Assembly: GCF_000162575.1 (NCBI RefSeq)
Contig: NZ_CM000776.2
Location: 872,950-936,949, forward strand
Length of the DNA: 64,000 bases
Reading direction: 5' to 3'
Source: Helicobacter canadensis MIT 98-5491
GTDB lineage: Bacteria > Campylobacterota > Campylobacteria > Campylobacterales > Helicobacteraceae
The position numbers were made by a program, and so were the translations under genes. This document shows positions 1 through 8,640 of this stretch, in pieces (the first letter of the stretch is position 1; every line of letters begins with the position of its first letter). The notes beneath the pieces were generated by a model. That model did not search any database. It saw nothing but the letters and a program-made list of their open reading frames with translations, and was not told the DNA's origin.

Positions 1-1
1 T

Positions 2-673
2 ACCACCGATCCAAGAATCGAACCTAAGGCAAAAAAGATAGATAAAATTAGCTATGATGAAATGTTAGAGCTTGCTTCAATGGGAGCTAAAGTTTTATTG
101 AATCGTTCAGTTGAAATGGCAAAAAAACTTAATGTTAATTTGGTTACAAGAAGTAGTTTTAATTATAATGAAGGCACATTAATTACAAAGGAAGAAGAAA
201 TTATGGAACATCCAATTGTTAGCGGAATCGCATTAGATAAAAATCAAGCAAGAGTGAGCATTTGTAATGTAGAAGATAGACCAGGGATTGCAGCAGAAAT
301 TTTTGGGGCTTTGAGTGAAGCAAATATCAATGTGGATATGATTGTGCAAACAATTGGTAGAGATGGCAAGACGGATTTGGATTTTACAATTCCAGAAGTG
401 GAACTAGAAAACACAAAGCGTGTTTTAAAGGCATTTGAAGGAAGCGTGGAGAGTATTGATTATGATTCAGATATTGCAAAAGTCTCTATTGTGGGTGTGG
501 GTATGAAATCTCATAGTGGAGTGGCTGCAAGAGCATTCCAAGCTTTAGCAGAAGACAATATTAATATTATGATGATTAGCACAAGTGAGATTAAAATTTC
601 AATGGTGATTCGCTTAAAATATGCAGAATTAGCCATTAGAACTCTCCATAGCGTGTATCAATTAGAAAAATAA
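2..673 (+). CDS. lysC: Aspartokinase, C-terminal part (5' end outside window)
   Basis: The frame is open from the first bases of the window, so this is the 3' portion of a longer gene (about 223 codons visible). Aspartokinase phosphorylates aspartate, the first step towards lysine/diaminopimelate, threonine and methionine. The visible part holds the end of the kinase domain (SMGAKVLLNRSVEMA) and two ACT regulatory domains, the first around NVEDRPGIAAEIF and the second around GVGMKSHSGVAARAF, which normally bind lysine or threonine for feedback control. The gene overlaps hobA by one base, suggesting an operon with hobA, holB and folP. An internal ATG at 62 is not the true start, because homology to the kinase domain continues upstream. 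Confidence 0.95.
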   Translation, partial: TTDPRIEPKAKKIDKISYDEMLELASMGAKVLLNRSVEMAKKLNVNLVTRSSFNYNEGTLITKEEEIMEHPIVSGIALDKNQARVSICNVEDRPGIAAEIFGALSEANINVDMIVQTIGRDGKTDLDFTIPEVELENTKRVLKAFEGSVESIDYDSDIAKVSIVGVGMKSHSGVAARAFQALAEDNINIMMISTSEIKISMVIRLKYAELAIRTLHSVYQLEK

Positions 674-1218
674 TGCAAGACATTGTTAGCTGGACTACAC
701 AGATTCTAAGGCACGATGCTAGTCGCCCAACTTGGCTAGAAGAGCGAAAATTTGAGTGGATTCCACTTATTAAACGCGCATTACAAAGAATCTTTAATGG
801 TGAGAGTATGATTTTGGTTACCGATAGGGATAGGGAGTGGTTTGCACATTATGTGATTTTTTCTATCAATAAAACCAATAATCGCCCTTATGTCCCTATT
901 ATGAGTATTAATGCACTTTTCCCCCAAATTGATAAGAATCAACAAGATGATTCAGAGGTGCTTTTAATTAGTGATTATTTGAATAATATTTTTTCACAGG
1001 GTTATTTTTTTTGGTATATTGGCAAAAATGATGCTTTGCGTGCTAAACTTGCTTTGAGTTATGAGGATTGCTTTTTGTGGATTTTTGACACTGAATTGCA
1101 AAATAGTTTTACCTTGCAATCAACTGATCCTTTGGTGGATATTAAATTGATGCAAATGTATCGAATCTTTAATCTTACAATTGAGGCAGCATTGTTTGGA
1201 CAAATCACATTGGAATAA
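673..1218 (+). CDS. hobA: HobA, DnaA-binding initiator protein
   Basis: The 181-residue protein matches the epsilonproteobacterial HobA family in length and character (aromatic-rich, with WTTQILRHDASRPTWLEER near the N-terminus). In H. pylori HobA is a tetramer that binds domain I of DnaA and promotes orisome assembly; it is the functional counterpart of DiaA. The ATG overlaps the lysC stop (TAATG), and the stop lies just before holB, so translation is probably coupled. The lysC-hobA-holB-folP order is as in H. pylori. Function is inferred from family and synteny; no catalytic motif is expected. Confidence 0.88.
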   Translation: MQDIVSWTTQILRHDASRPTWLEERKFEWIPLIKRALQRIFNGESMILVTDRDREWFAHYVIFSINKTNNRPYVPIMSINALFPQIDKNQQDDSEVLLISDYLNNIFSQGYFFWYIGKNDALRAKLALSYEDCFLWIFDTELQNSFTLQSTDPLVDIKLMQMYRIFNLTIEAALFGQITLE

Positions 1219-1219
1219 A

Positions 1220-1855
1220 ATGCAAAGTCATATTTTGCTTGTAAATGATCCCATTGCAGTAGCAAATCAACATTATGAGAGTGAGAATCCTCAAAATTGC
1301 CGACTTTTTTGTGCTGAAGAATTAAGTATTGAATTAGCAAGAGAAATTATTGATGAAAGCTATATTGCTTCAACTGGTTATAAATTTGTATTGATTGCGG
1401 CAAATTCTTTTAATGTTTATGCACAAAATGCACTTTTAAAAATTTTAGAAGAACCACCTAGTCAAGTTTGTTTTATACTTTTTGCAAGAATGAAATCCCA
1501 ACTTCTTCCTACTATTCGCTCAAGAATGCCCATTATTAATCAACTTAAAAAAGAAAAGCTCTCACCTTTTTCTTTGTCGATTCGCACTCTTGCTTTGAAG
1601 GATATTTATCCTTTCTTAAAAGAAAAATCTAAAGAATTTGGCACTAATCCAACGCAGCTTAAAATTGAAATTCAAAGCTTATATTTGGATTGCATTAAAG
1701 AAGGATTAAGCTTTAATTTAAAAGAAATGCAACTCTTTGAAGAAGCTTTGTTTTGGGCAGGACATTATGAAAAGATTCAGCATATTTTCTTGGTTTTGCT
1801 TTTAATGATTCTAAATAAAAAGAAAGAAAAAATGCATCAAGATATTAAGATGTAA
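1220..1855 (+). CDS. holB: DNA polymerase III delta-prime subunit (clamp loader)
   Basis: This 211-residue protein belongs to the short epsilonproteobacterial HolB type, in which only an AAA+-like core is kept. The stretch NVYAQNALLKILEEPPS followed by RSRMP is the typical sensor/SRC-like region of clamp-loader subunits. It should act in the DnaX complex that loads the beta clamp. The ATG at 1220 lies one base after the hobA stop and is preferred; the open frame extends 39 bases further upstream into hobA without a better start. A typical Walker A motif is absent, as expected for delta-prime. Confidence 0.85.
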   Translation: MQSHILLVNDPIAVANQHYESENPQNCRLFCAEELSIELAREIIDESYIASTGYKFVLIAANSFNVYAQNALLKILEEPPSQVCFILFARMKSQLLPTIRSRMPIINQLKKEKLSPFSLSIRTLALKDIYPFLKEKSKEFGTNPTQLKIEIQSLYLDCIKEGLSFNLKEMQLFEEALFWAGHYEKIQHIFLVLLLMILNKKKEKMHQDIKM

Positions 1856-1879
1856 GCAAATCAAAGGAGATATGGCTAG

Positions 1880-3010
1880 ATGGAGATTTTTATTAAAGCC
1901 TTAAATAACCCATTGCAAGAGTTAAAAGAATTAGGTTGTGAAGAGATGGGATTTGGGATTATGAAAAATAAAATGCAAACAAATTGTTTCTATATTTATG
2001 GCTTAAAGACTCCTGCGGCACAGATTTTAAAGCAAGAAGCCTTGGCTTGTGGTGGAGATTTTGCACTTCCTAGAGATGCTATTTTGTATCAACAAGATAC
2101 TTATAATGGAATTTTGATGCTGAATAAAGCACAAGGTAAAGCATTACTTAAAAAATTAAAAATTCAACCCTTTGGGTTAAAAAAAGTTGCAGAAAGCCTA
2201 GAGAAGCATTGGCAAAGAAAGAATTTTAAGCCAAGGATTATGGGGATTATTAATGCTACTCCTGATAGTTTTTATAAAGATTCACAAAAAAATACCCAAG
2301 AAGCCTATAAGCGAATTTTTGAAATGATAGAAGAAGGAGTGGATATTATTGATATTGGGGGAGCTTCTACTCGTCCTGGAAGTGAGTGGGTTAGTAAGGA
2401 AGAGGAGATGGAGCGCATTAAGCCTATTGTGGATTTTATTGCGTGTGAGAAGATTAATCAACGCGTTGCTTTTAGCATTGACACTTATACGCCAGAAGTG
2501 GCGGATTATTGCTTAAAAAATGGCTTTGCTATGGTGAATGATATTACAGGATTTCAAAATATAAAGATGCTTGAAGTTGTAGAGCATTATGATTGTGAAT
2601 GTGTGGTGATGCATATGCAAGGAAATCCAAAAGAAATGCAAAAGAATCCCTATTATGAGAATCTCTTTTTTGAAATTGATGACTTTTTTAAGCGACAAAT
2701 TGAGGCATTGTTGAATCATAATATCAAAAAAATCATTTTAGATGTAGGGATTGGGTTTGGCAAAAGTCTGCAACATAATTGTGAATTAATTAGAAATCTT
2801 AAGCATTTCTTGCATTTTGGATATCCTTTGCTTGTAGGGGCTTCAAGGAAATCTATGATAGATAAAATCATCCCTTGTGATGTTTCAGAGCGATTGGCAG
2901 GGAGTTTGGCAATTCATCTAGAATCGCTTAAAAATGGGGCAAGTATTATAAGATGCCACGATACTAAAGAGCATATACAAGCCCTTAAAGTTTGGGAGGC
3001 ATTGCAGTAA
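1880..3010 (+). CDS. folP: Dihydropteroate synthase
   Basis: The enzyme joins para-aminobenzoate to hydroxymethyldihydropterin diphosphate in folate synthesis and is the sulfonamide target. Signature motifs are IMGIINATPDSF near residue 119 and DIGGASTRPGSE near residue 160, with SIDTYTPEVA following. At 376 residues it is about 100 residues longer than the E. coli enzyme: residues 1-115 form an extra N-terminal region that I also remember in Helicobacter orthologues, and its role is unknown. An AAAGGAGA ribosome site sits nine bases before the ATG. An ATG at 1872 is out of frame and closes quickly. Confidence 0.95.
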   Translation: MEIFIKALNNPLQELKELGCEEMGFGIMKNKMQTNCFYIYGLKTPAAQILKQEALACGGDFALPRDAILYQQDTYNGILMLNKAQGKALLKKLKIQPFGLKKVAESLEKHWQRKNFKPRIMGIINATPDSFYKDSQKNTQEAYKRIFEMIEEGVDIIDIGGASTRPGSEWVSKEEEMERIKPIVDFIACEKINQRVAFSIDTYTPEVADYCLKNGFAMVNDITGFQNIKMLEVVEHYDCECVVMHMQGNPKEMQKNPYYENLFFEIDDFFKRQIEALLNHNIKKIILDVGIGFGKSLQHNCELIRNLKHFLHFGYPLLVGASRKSMIDKIIPCDVSERLAGSLAIHLESLKNGASIIRCHDTKEHIQALKVWEALQ

Positions 3011-3990
3011 TGGAGAGAAAAGAGTTAATTTGGCAATTAGGAAAACACGGGCATTCCAAAGATTCTCTAGAAGTAATGCCACTAAATGATCTAATCAAGC
3101 TTTTTAAAAAAGAAAGTAAGCAAACAATTTTAGATTATATGCAATTAATGAAAGAAGATAAGCAAACTGAAAATGTTATTGAAGATAATGAGGCTTTGAT
3201 AGAAGAGCAGCTTGCAGAAATTCGTCTTGCTATCAATGGTGAAATGATTGATTTTAAGACTTTGTATGAGAGTATTGAGAAGATTTTTGCGCAGTATGGA
3301 CTTCACGAAACAATTGAATTGGTTTTAACGCAAATTAGAGATGGGAGATATAAACAGGTTACGCGTATTGTGGAATTGGCTTATCGAGCTTATCAAGAAA
3401 AATTGCTAGATAAGTTAGAGAAATTGTTTGAGGATTATCCACGACAAGAGAGAATGGAACAAATGAAGTTTTATGGATCTAAGCGAGAAGATATACAATT
3501 TTTGCAAGAAACAATACAGATTTTAGAGAATAAAAAAGAAAAAGAGAATCTAAGTAGAATTGCTCAATTAAAATATGGAATTATTAGAGATTATTTCCCT
3601 GATTCCTTATATGAAAATTATGAAGAATATTATGAAGATGAGGAAGAAAAAAATAAGATTATAGAACGAATTATGAAATTAACAAATGCCTATAAGAGAC
3701 CTGTTTTAAAGAAAAAAAGAAGACAGATTTTGCAACATATTGAAAGGGTGTTATTGGAAGATAAGGAAAGGGAAAAAGAGGAAAAGAATCTCATTAAAAA
3801 ATTTACCAAGCAAATTGGCGAGGCTGTTTCAAGTGAAGATGAATATGAATTTAGTAGTGTAGTAAAAGAAGCGTTAGATAAACTTGATGAGAGAGATGTA
3901 AGGCGAATTGTTTTTAGTTTTGATATTTCAAGTAATCCCATTCTAGTTCAACAATTTAATATTTTAACTAGAGAATTTAGGCATTCATAG
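3010..3990 (+). CDS. Conserved hypothetical charged helical protein
   Basis: I do not recognise a named family. The 326-residue product is very rich in Lys and Glu, predicted almost wholly helical, with heptad-like stretches (about residues 135-260), and has no signal peptide or membrane segment, so it is probably cytoplasmic. Its ATG overlaps the folP stop (TAATG) and a GGAGG lies 11 bases upstream; an in-frame start at 2992 inside folP is less likely. Position between folP and a phosphoesterase gives no clear functional hint. Confidence 0.7.
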   Translation: MERKELIWQLGKHGHSKDSLEVMPLNDLIKLFKKESKQTILDYMQLMKEDKQTENVIEDNEALIEEQLAEIRLAINGEMIDFKTLYESIEKIFAQYGLHETIELVLTQIRDGRYKQVTRIVELAYRAYQEKLLDKLEKLFEDYPRQERMEQMKFYGSKREDIQFLQETIQILENKKEKENLSRIAQLKYGIIRDYFPDSLYENYEEYYEDEEEKNKIIERIMKLTNAYKRPVLKKKRRQILQHIERVLLEDKEREKEEKNLIKKFTKQIGEAVSSEDEYEFSSVVKEALDKLDERDVRRIVFSFDISSNPILVQQFNILTREFRHS

Positions 3991-3998
3991 GATTAAAA

Positions 3999-5111
3999 AT
4001 GTTTCCATTGATCGCATTATCGGTTTTCTTAATTTTTCATCTTTTTATTTACTTTTTTTTTATTAAAAGAATCATTAAGCCTAAGATTCCGCGTTTAGTT
4101 TTTAAATATTTTTTAATTTTTAATTATTTTGGCATTGTGTGCTATTTTTTGGGACGCTATTATTGGAATATGTCTCAAAGTTTATATTTTTTGGTTTCGC
4201 TTTCTATTGGAGTTGGGTTTATTTTGTTTGTGACAGCTTTGCTTTATCAACCTTTGTCTTTAATACCTTATTTTAGTAAAAAAAGGCGGACATTTTTGCG
4301 TAATGGAATCAATCTTTTTAGCGGAATTTTTGCGGGAGGATATTTAGGATTTGGCTTGATTGAAGGGAAAATGCAACCAAAGGTAGAACGCATTAGACTT
4401 CCGTTAGAGGGGCTTAAAATTCCTTTTAATGCAGTGCAAGTTAGTGATTTGCATATCGGCGGATTGATTGAAGAAAATGTTGTGAAAAGAATTGTCAATC
4501 AAGTTAATTCTCTAGGAGCGGATGTTATTTTTTTGACAGGGGATATTATTGACACAGAAGTGTCTAATATTTCTCAAGCAATGGAGGAATTATCAAAACT
4601 TAAGGCACCACTTGGGGTATTTTTTGTGACAGGGAATCACGAATTTTTTCATAATGTTGGTAAGTTATTAACAACGCTTAAAAGTTATGGAATACGCGTT
4701 TTAGAAAATGAAAATATTATTTTGGCAAAAAATGGCAAAAATTTGGTAAATCTAGCAGGAGTTTATGATTTATTTGGGAGAAAAGTTGGAGTATTGGAGC
4801 CAAATTTAACAAAAGCTTTGGAAAATAGAGAAGATTCTTTACCTACGATTTTATTAGCACATCAACCAAAATTTGCTTTGGAAGTTGATGATTCTAAGAG
4901 AGTAGATTTGATTTTAAGCGGACATACCCATGGAGGGCAGATCTTCCCTTTTCGCTTTTTAGTGATGATAGATCAACCTTATCTAGCAGGGTTATATCAA
5001 CACACACCTAAGACTAAAATTTATGTGAATCGTGGCACAGGTTTTTGGGGACCTCCGATGCGGATTTTATCAAGAGCAGAAATTACTTATTTTGAATTTG
5101 TAGCAGGATAA
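3999..5111 (+). CDS. Membrane-anchored calcineurin-like metallophosphoesterase
   Basis: The N-terminal 115 residues contain three to four hydrophobic segments. The remaining C-terminal part is a metallophosphoesterase domain with all the metal-binding blocks: SDLHIGG near 149, GDIID near 181, GNHEF near 212 and SGHTHGGQI near 308. This layout matches the YkuE/YaeI group, members of which act on lipid-linked or phospholipid substrates at the membrane; the substrate here is unknown. It starts eight bases after the preceding gene, suggesting co-transcription. Confidence 0.85.
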   Translation: MFPLIALSVFLIFHLFIYFFFIKRIIKPKIPRLVFKYFLIFNYFGIVCYFLGRYYWNMSQSLYFLVSLSIGVGFILFVTALLYQPLSLIPYFSKKRRTFLRNGINLFSGIFAGGYLGFGLIEGKMQPKVERIRLPLEGLKIPFNAVQVSDLHIGGLIEENVVKRIVNQVNSLGADVIFLTGDIIDTEVSNISQAMEELSKLKAPLGVFFVTGNHEFFHNVGKLLTTLKSYGIRVLENENIILAKNGKNLVNLAGVYDLFGRKVGVLEPNLTKALENREDSLPTILLAHQPKFALEVDDSKRVDLILSGHTHGGQIFPFRFLVMIDQPYLAGLYQHTPKTKIYVNRGTGFWGPPMRILSRAEITYFEFVAG

Positions 5112-5144
5112 AAAGGTTTGATAAAAAATTTAGTGCAAAAAAAG

Positions 5145-5150
5145 TATAAT
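5145..5150 (+). promoter_or_regulatory. Sigma-70 type -10 element of pflA
   Basis: A perfect TATAAT lies 26 bases before the pflA ATG in the short gap after the phosphoesterase gene. The sequence upstream is AT-rich without a clear -35 box, which is normal for Helicobacter housekeeping promoters. Confidence 0.6.
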
Positions 5151-5175
5151 GTAGAATTGAAATTTTTGGAATACA

Positions 5176-7569
5176 ATGAGAATGATTAGGAAAATTACTT
5201 TTTTATTGTTAATGGGAGTAGAATTCGCTTCTAGTTTGGAATTTTATATTAATAGTGGAAGGGAAGATTCAAAAGATTTTGCTGTTTTAAATATTGTTGA
5301 TTCTACCCCTTTTTCTTGCCAAGAGAAATATAATAGAGAATCAGAAGTGCAAGAGATAGTTTGTGAGTTTGAATCTAATCTTATTTCACATTTTTCAAAA
5401 ACTAATACTTTATTTTTTAGCATTACTCCAGAGATTACAGAGGAGAGATTTTATTTAAAAATTACCCCAAAGCATAAAATGAAGCTGTTTAATGTGGGAC
5501 AAGATTTACTTGCATCTAATCCTATTTTTGAAGAAAAAACTCAAAAATCTAATAAATGGCAAATTGTTGGCTATGAAGATGAGATTCCTTTTTTGGGAGA
5601 AGAGGAGAGTGAGGGGCTTAATTTCCCCATTTCTTTTAATGAAAGTTTGCAATATCCAAGAATTGGGGTTTTGGATTTTGGAATGCGTCCTATGAATAAT
5701 GAAGTTGGGCAGGATAAGGATTATTTTTTGACGATTCAAAATCTTTTAAAGAGGGGATCTTATCAAGAGGCTTTAGATAGCATTAATGAAATGTTGCAAA
5801 TTTACCCAGAAACTATTTTTAAACGCGATGTGCTTTTTATGAAGTTACAAGCCTTGGATGAAATTGGGGGTGAGGAAAATTATGAGGAAATTATCTCTTT
5901 AGGAAAAGCTTGGCTAAGTGCATATCCAGCAGATATTCATATTCCAGAGGTTTTGCTACTCTTAGCAGAAAATTATGTTAAAATGAATTTTTTTGAAGAA
6001 GCGAGTTATTACTATGATCGTATTTTTAAGGAATATAAAAACGATAAAAGTGAGCTTTTGGCAAGATTGAGTTATGGACAGAAAATTTTTGAACGAGGCG
6101 ATAAAAAAATGCCTTTGGAGCTTTATCAATCTGTCTTAAATCAAACGCAAGATTTAGAGATTGCTTCTTTAGCGGCTTTATTGCTTGGAGAGTATTATAG
6201 GGAGGCAGGAGATAAGCAAAGGGCACAGGAATATCTTAAAAATGTTTTTGATGCCAATCCTAATTATTTTTTAAAGGAAATTCCAAAGCATTATGCAACG
6301 CTACAAAAATGGGCAGATCTAGGGATTTATGAAACTCCAGCACAGGTTGCAGAAGTGATGTTTTTGTCACTTAGTGATGATTCTTTGCCCTATTATCGTC
6401 CCTTACTAAGAGATATGGCGGAGTGGTATGATAAAGCAGGTAATATCCCTAAAGCACATAAATATTATCAACTATTGCTTCAAAAACCACAAGATATTCA
6501 AGAGGAGAGGGAGATTCAGGCTTTAGATGATTTGCTATTGCTAAATGATAAAGAAAGTAATGCTACAAAGCGTTTAGAACATTATGATTATGTAATTCAA
6601 ACCTATAAAGGAAAAGAGGAAGAAAAAGAGGCTTTACTTAAAAAGGCACAGACGCTTTATGAAATGGGCAATTATCAAGCAGTGTTTGCAATGAGAGATT
6701 CTCTAGCAAAGGATGATTCTGTTTTGCTTGGATCTGTTGGAGCACTTACTCAAGAATCAATTACAAAGAAAGATTGCAAAGCTGCAGCGTATTATGGTAA
6801 TTTATATGCAGAAAAAATTCCTTTAGATTCTGAAGGTAAAATGGATTTATTTGATTGTCTTTATGAAAATCAGCAGTTTGAACCTGCATTAAAAATCGCA
6901 CAAGATGAATTATCAAAAGTCAAGACTCCAGAAATGAAAGAAGATTGGCTATATCGTTTGGGTTGGGTGGAGTATAATATGCAAAATTATCCTAAGGCAA
7001 TTTTGGCTTCCCGCGATGTGGTAAAAATCTCTAAAAACCCAAATTATAAAGATAGTCTTTGGGTTTTATTTATGGCGTTAGAAAAGGAAGGCAGAAAGGA
7101 AGAGGCTTTTGAGCTATTGCCGCAAATGGAGGAGAGTTTAGGGACAGATAGTAGAATGATAGAAATTTATCGGATTATGCTTTTAGATGCTTTAGGAAAA
7201 AAAGATGATACAGCTATTAGAATCTATGCCAATAAATTATTAGGTTTGCAAGAGCAATACAAAAAATATGAATATTCTCCGTGGGCGGAATTGAGTTTAG
7301 TGGAAGCTTTAAATAGAGAGGGGAAATTTCAAGAATCTTTAGAAATTTTACAAAAATCTCAAGCTTATGTTACCGCACCCACTGATCAAATTCGGATTTT
7401 GTATTTACAGGGATATTTAAGCGATAAACTTAACCAAAAAGAAAAGGCAATTTCTTTTTATGGGCAATGTGAAGCCATAGAAGCACAATCGACTTGGAAG
7501 AATTTATGTATTGAAGCGAAAAAACTTTTAGAAGCAGAGAATGCAACAAAGGAAAATAATGGACAATAA
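5176..7569 (+). CDS. pflA: Flagellar motor scaffold PflA (TPR protein)
   Basis: A 797-residue exported protein: a short signal peptide (about residues 1-20) is followed by LEFYINSGRED, typical of the N-terminus of mature PflA, a beta-rich N-terminal domain, and many tetratricopeptide-like helical repeats from about residue 185 to the end. In Campylobacter and Helicobacter PflA is a periplasmic part of the disk complexes that position stators around the enlarged motor; mutants make paralysed flagella. Length agrees with the family (about 790-800). It has its own housekeeping -10 box rather than an obvious flagellar sigma-28 or sigma-54 site, and no flagellar neighbours. Confidence 0.85.
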   Translation: MRMIRKITFLLLMGVEFASSLEFYINSGREDSKDFAVLNIVDSTPFSCQEKYNRESEVQEIVCEFESNLISHFSKTNTLFFSITPEITEERFYLKITPKHKMKLFNVGQDLLASNPIFEEKTQKSNKWQIVGYEDEIPFLGEEESEGLNFPISFNESLQYPRIGVLDFGMRPMNNEVGQDKDYFLTIQNLLKRGSYQEALDSINEMLQIYPETIFKRDVLFMKLQALDEIGGEENYEEIISLGKAWLSAYPADIHIPEVLLLLAENYVKMNFFEEASYYYDRIFKEYKNDKSELLARLSYGQKIFERGDKKMPLELYQSVLNQTQDLEIASLAALLLGEYYREAGDKQRAQEYLKNVFDANPNYFLKEIPKHYATLQKWADLGIYETPAQVAEVMFLSLSDDSLPYYRPLLRDMAEWYDKAGNIPKAHKYYQLLLQKPQDIQEEREIQALDDLLLLNDKESNATKRLEHYDYVIQTYKGKEEEKEALLKKAQTLYEMGNYQAVFAMRDSLAKDDSVLLGSVGALTQESITKKDCKAAAYYGNLYAEKIPLDSEGKMDLFDCLYENQQFEPALKIAQDELSKVKTPEMKEDWLYRLGWVEYNMQNYPKAILASRDVVKISKNPNYKDSLWVLFMALEKEGRKEEAFELLPQMEESLGTDSRMIEIYRIMLLDALGKKDDTAIRIYANKLLGLQEQYKKYEYSPWAELSLVEALNREGKFQESLEILQKSQAYVTAPTDQIRILYLQGYLSDKLNQKEKAISFYGQCEAIEAQSTWKNLCIEAKKLLEAENATKENNGQ

Positions 7570-7783
7570 AGCAGCAAAAGAGAATAAAGATTTTGAAATG
7601 AGCCTTAAAGAGATTGAGGAATGCTTAGAAAAGCTTAATGATGACAATATAGGTTTGCATGAAAGTATGGAGATTTATAAAAAAGGAATGAAATCTTTAA
7701 AAGAGGCACAAAAAATGCTTGAAAATGCACAAATGCAATGTAATGAAATTAAAATGCAATTTGAAACAAAGGAAGAAGAATGA
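7559..7783 (+). CDS. xseB: Exodeoxyribonuclease VII small subunit
   Basis: The 74-residue product has the XseB pattern (SLKEIEECLEKL followed by the helix GLHESMEIYKKGM). XseB binds several copies per XseA to form the nuclease that degrades single-stranded DNA into oligonucleotides. The ATG at 7559 overlaps the end of pflA and is preceded by AAAGGA; an in-frame ATG at 7541 is poorly placed. The stop overlaps the next ATG by four bases, so the two downstream genes are coupled. XseA is not in this window. Confidence 0.88.
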   Translation: MDNKAAKENKDFEMSLKEIEECLEKLNDDNIGLHESMEIYKKGMKSLKEAQKMLENAQMQCNEIKMQFETKEEE

Positions 7784-8556
7784 AAATTGCAGCTCTGCAG
7801 CTCTCTTTGGAAAAATCGCAAAAAGAAATTAAAAATTATTTGGAAATTGCACATTCTCAAAAGGTAAAATTAATACTTTTTGGGGAGTATTTTTTTGGAT
7901 CATTTTTTAAAACTCTAGAGCAAACCAAAAAAAGCCAACTTGTCTCAAAGATAGAAACTCAAAATAAGAATCTTATAGCACTTTCTAATGAATATCCTAT
8001 GATTTTTGTTTCGCCCATTTTGGAGATTGTTGGGACAAAGATTTATAAAAGCATTGCGATTATTAATAAAGGTAAAGCTTTGAAATACAGAGCACAAAGG
8101 TTAATGCCTTATGAACATTGGAATGAAGCAAGATTCTTTGCAAATACTTTGCCCAAACTTATCAAAACCCCTCCTATCTTTAATGCAGGTGGATTTAAAT
8201 TTTCGGTGCTTTTTGGGTATGAATTGCATTTTGATGAATTTTGGTTGAAATTTAAACAAAACAATGTAGATTGTGTGCTTTTAGCTAGTGCTTCAACTTT
8301 TGATTCATCATTGCGTTGGAGAAATATTATTAAAATGAGAGCCTTTTTAAATAGTAGTTATATTTTAAGGGCAAATCGTATAGGACAATATCAAGATGCT
8401 ATCACACAAACTTTATGGAATTTCTATGGTGATTCTTTGTTGGCAAATCCTAATGGAGAAATTGATGATTGTCTAGGGGATAGAGAGGAATTGCTTATTG
8501 TTACATTGGATAAAAAATATTTAAAAGAAATTAAGGAATGCTGGAAATTTCGTTAA
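7780..8556 (+). CDS. Nitrilase-fold (carbon-nitrogen hydrolase-like) protein, probably inactive
   Basis: A 258-residue protein with the carbon-nitrogen hydrolase fold: the catalytic Glu is present in LFGEYFF (E36), but the usual Lys in the YRK-x-H-L block is Ala (YRAQRL, A105), and the usual nucleophile Cys in the CYD block is Gly (LFGYE, G146). With two of the three triad residues missing it should not cleave amides or nitriles by the family mechanism; it may be a binding or regulatory protein. It overlaps xseB by four bases (ATGA), and I recall the same pair in H. pylori, which suggests conservation rather than decay. Confidence 0.75.
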   Translation: MKIAALQLSLEKSQKEIKNYLEIAHSQKVKLILFGEYFFGSFFKTLEQTKKSQLVSKIETQNKNLIALSNEYPMIFVSPILEIVGTKIYKSIAIINKGKALKYRAQRLMPYEHWNEARFFANTLPKLIKTPPIFNAGGFKFSVLFGYELHFDEFWLKFKQNNVDCVLLASASTFDSSLRWRNIIKMRAFLNSSYILRANRIGQYQDAITQTLWNFYGDSLLANPNGEIDDCLGDREELLIVTLDKKYLKEIKECWKFR

Positions 8557-8579
8557 AGTTTAGATTCAATAATTTTAGG

Positions 8580-8585
8580 TATAAT
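8580..8585 (+). promoter_or_regulatory. Sigma-70 type -10 element of rpoD
   Basis: TATAAT 55 bases before the rpoD ATG, in the only intergenic gap of this stretch. A ribosome site (TTGGAG) follows at 8628-8633. Confidence 0.55.
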
Positions 8586-8640
8586 CCGAAATTTTTCATA
8601 AAATATTCTACTTTTAATTTTTACTTTTTGGAGTTGTGAA

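Noticed and set aside
1181-1219. Upstream in-frame extension of holB into hobA
   Set aside because: The ATG at 1220, right after the hobA stop, gives the usual HolB N-terminus; the extension has no family support.
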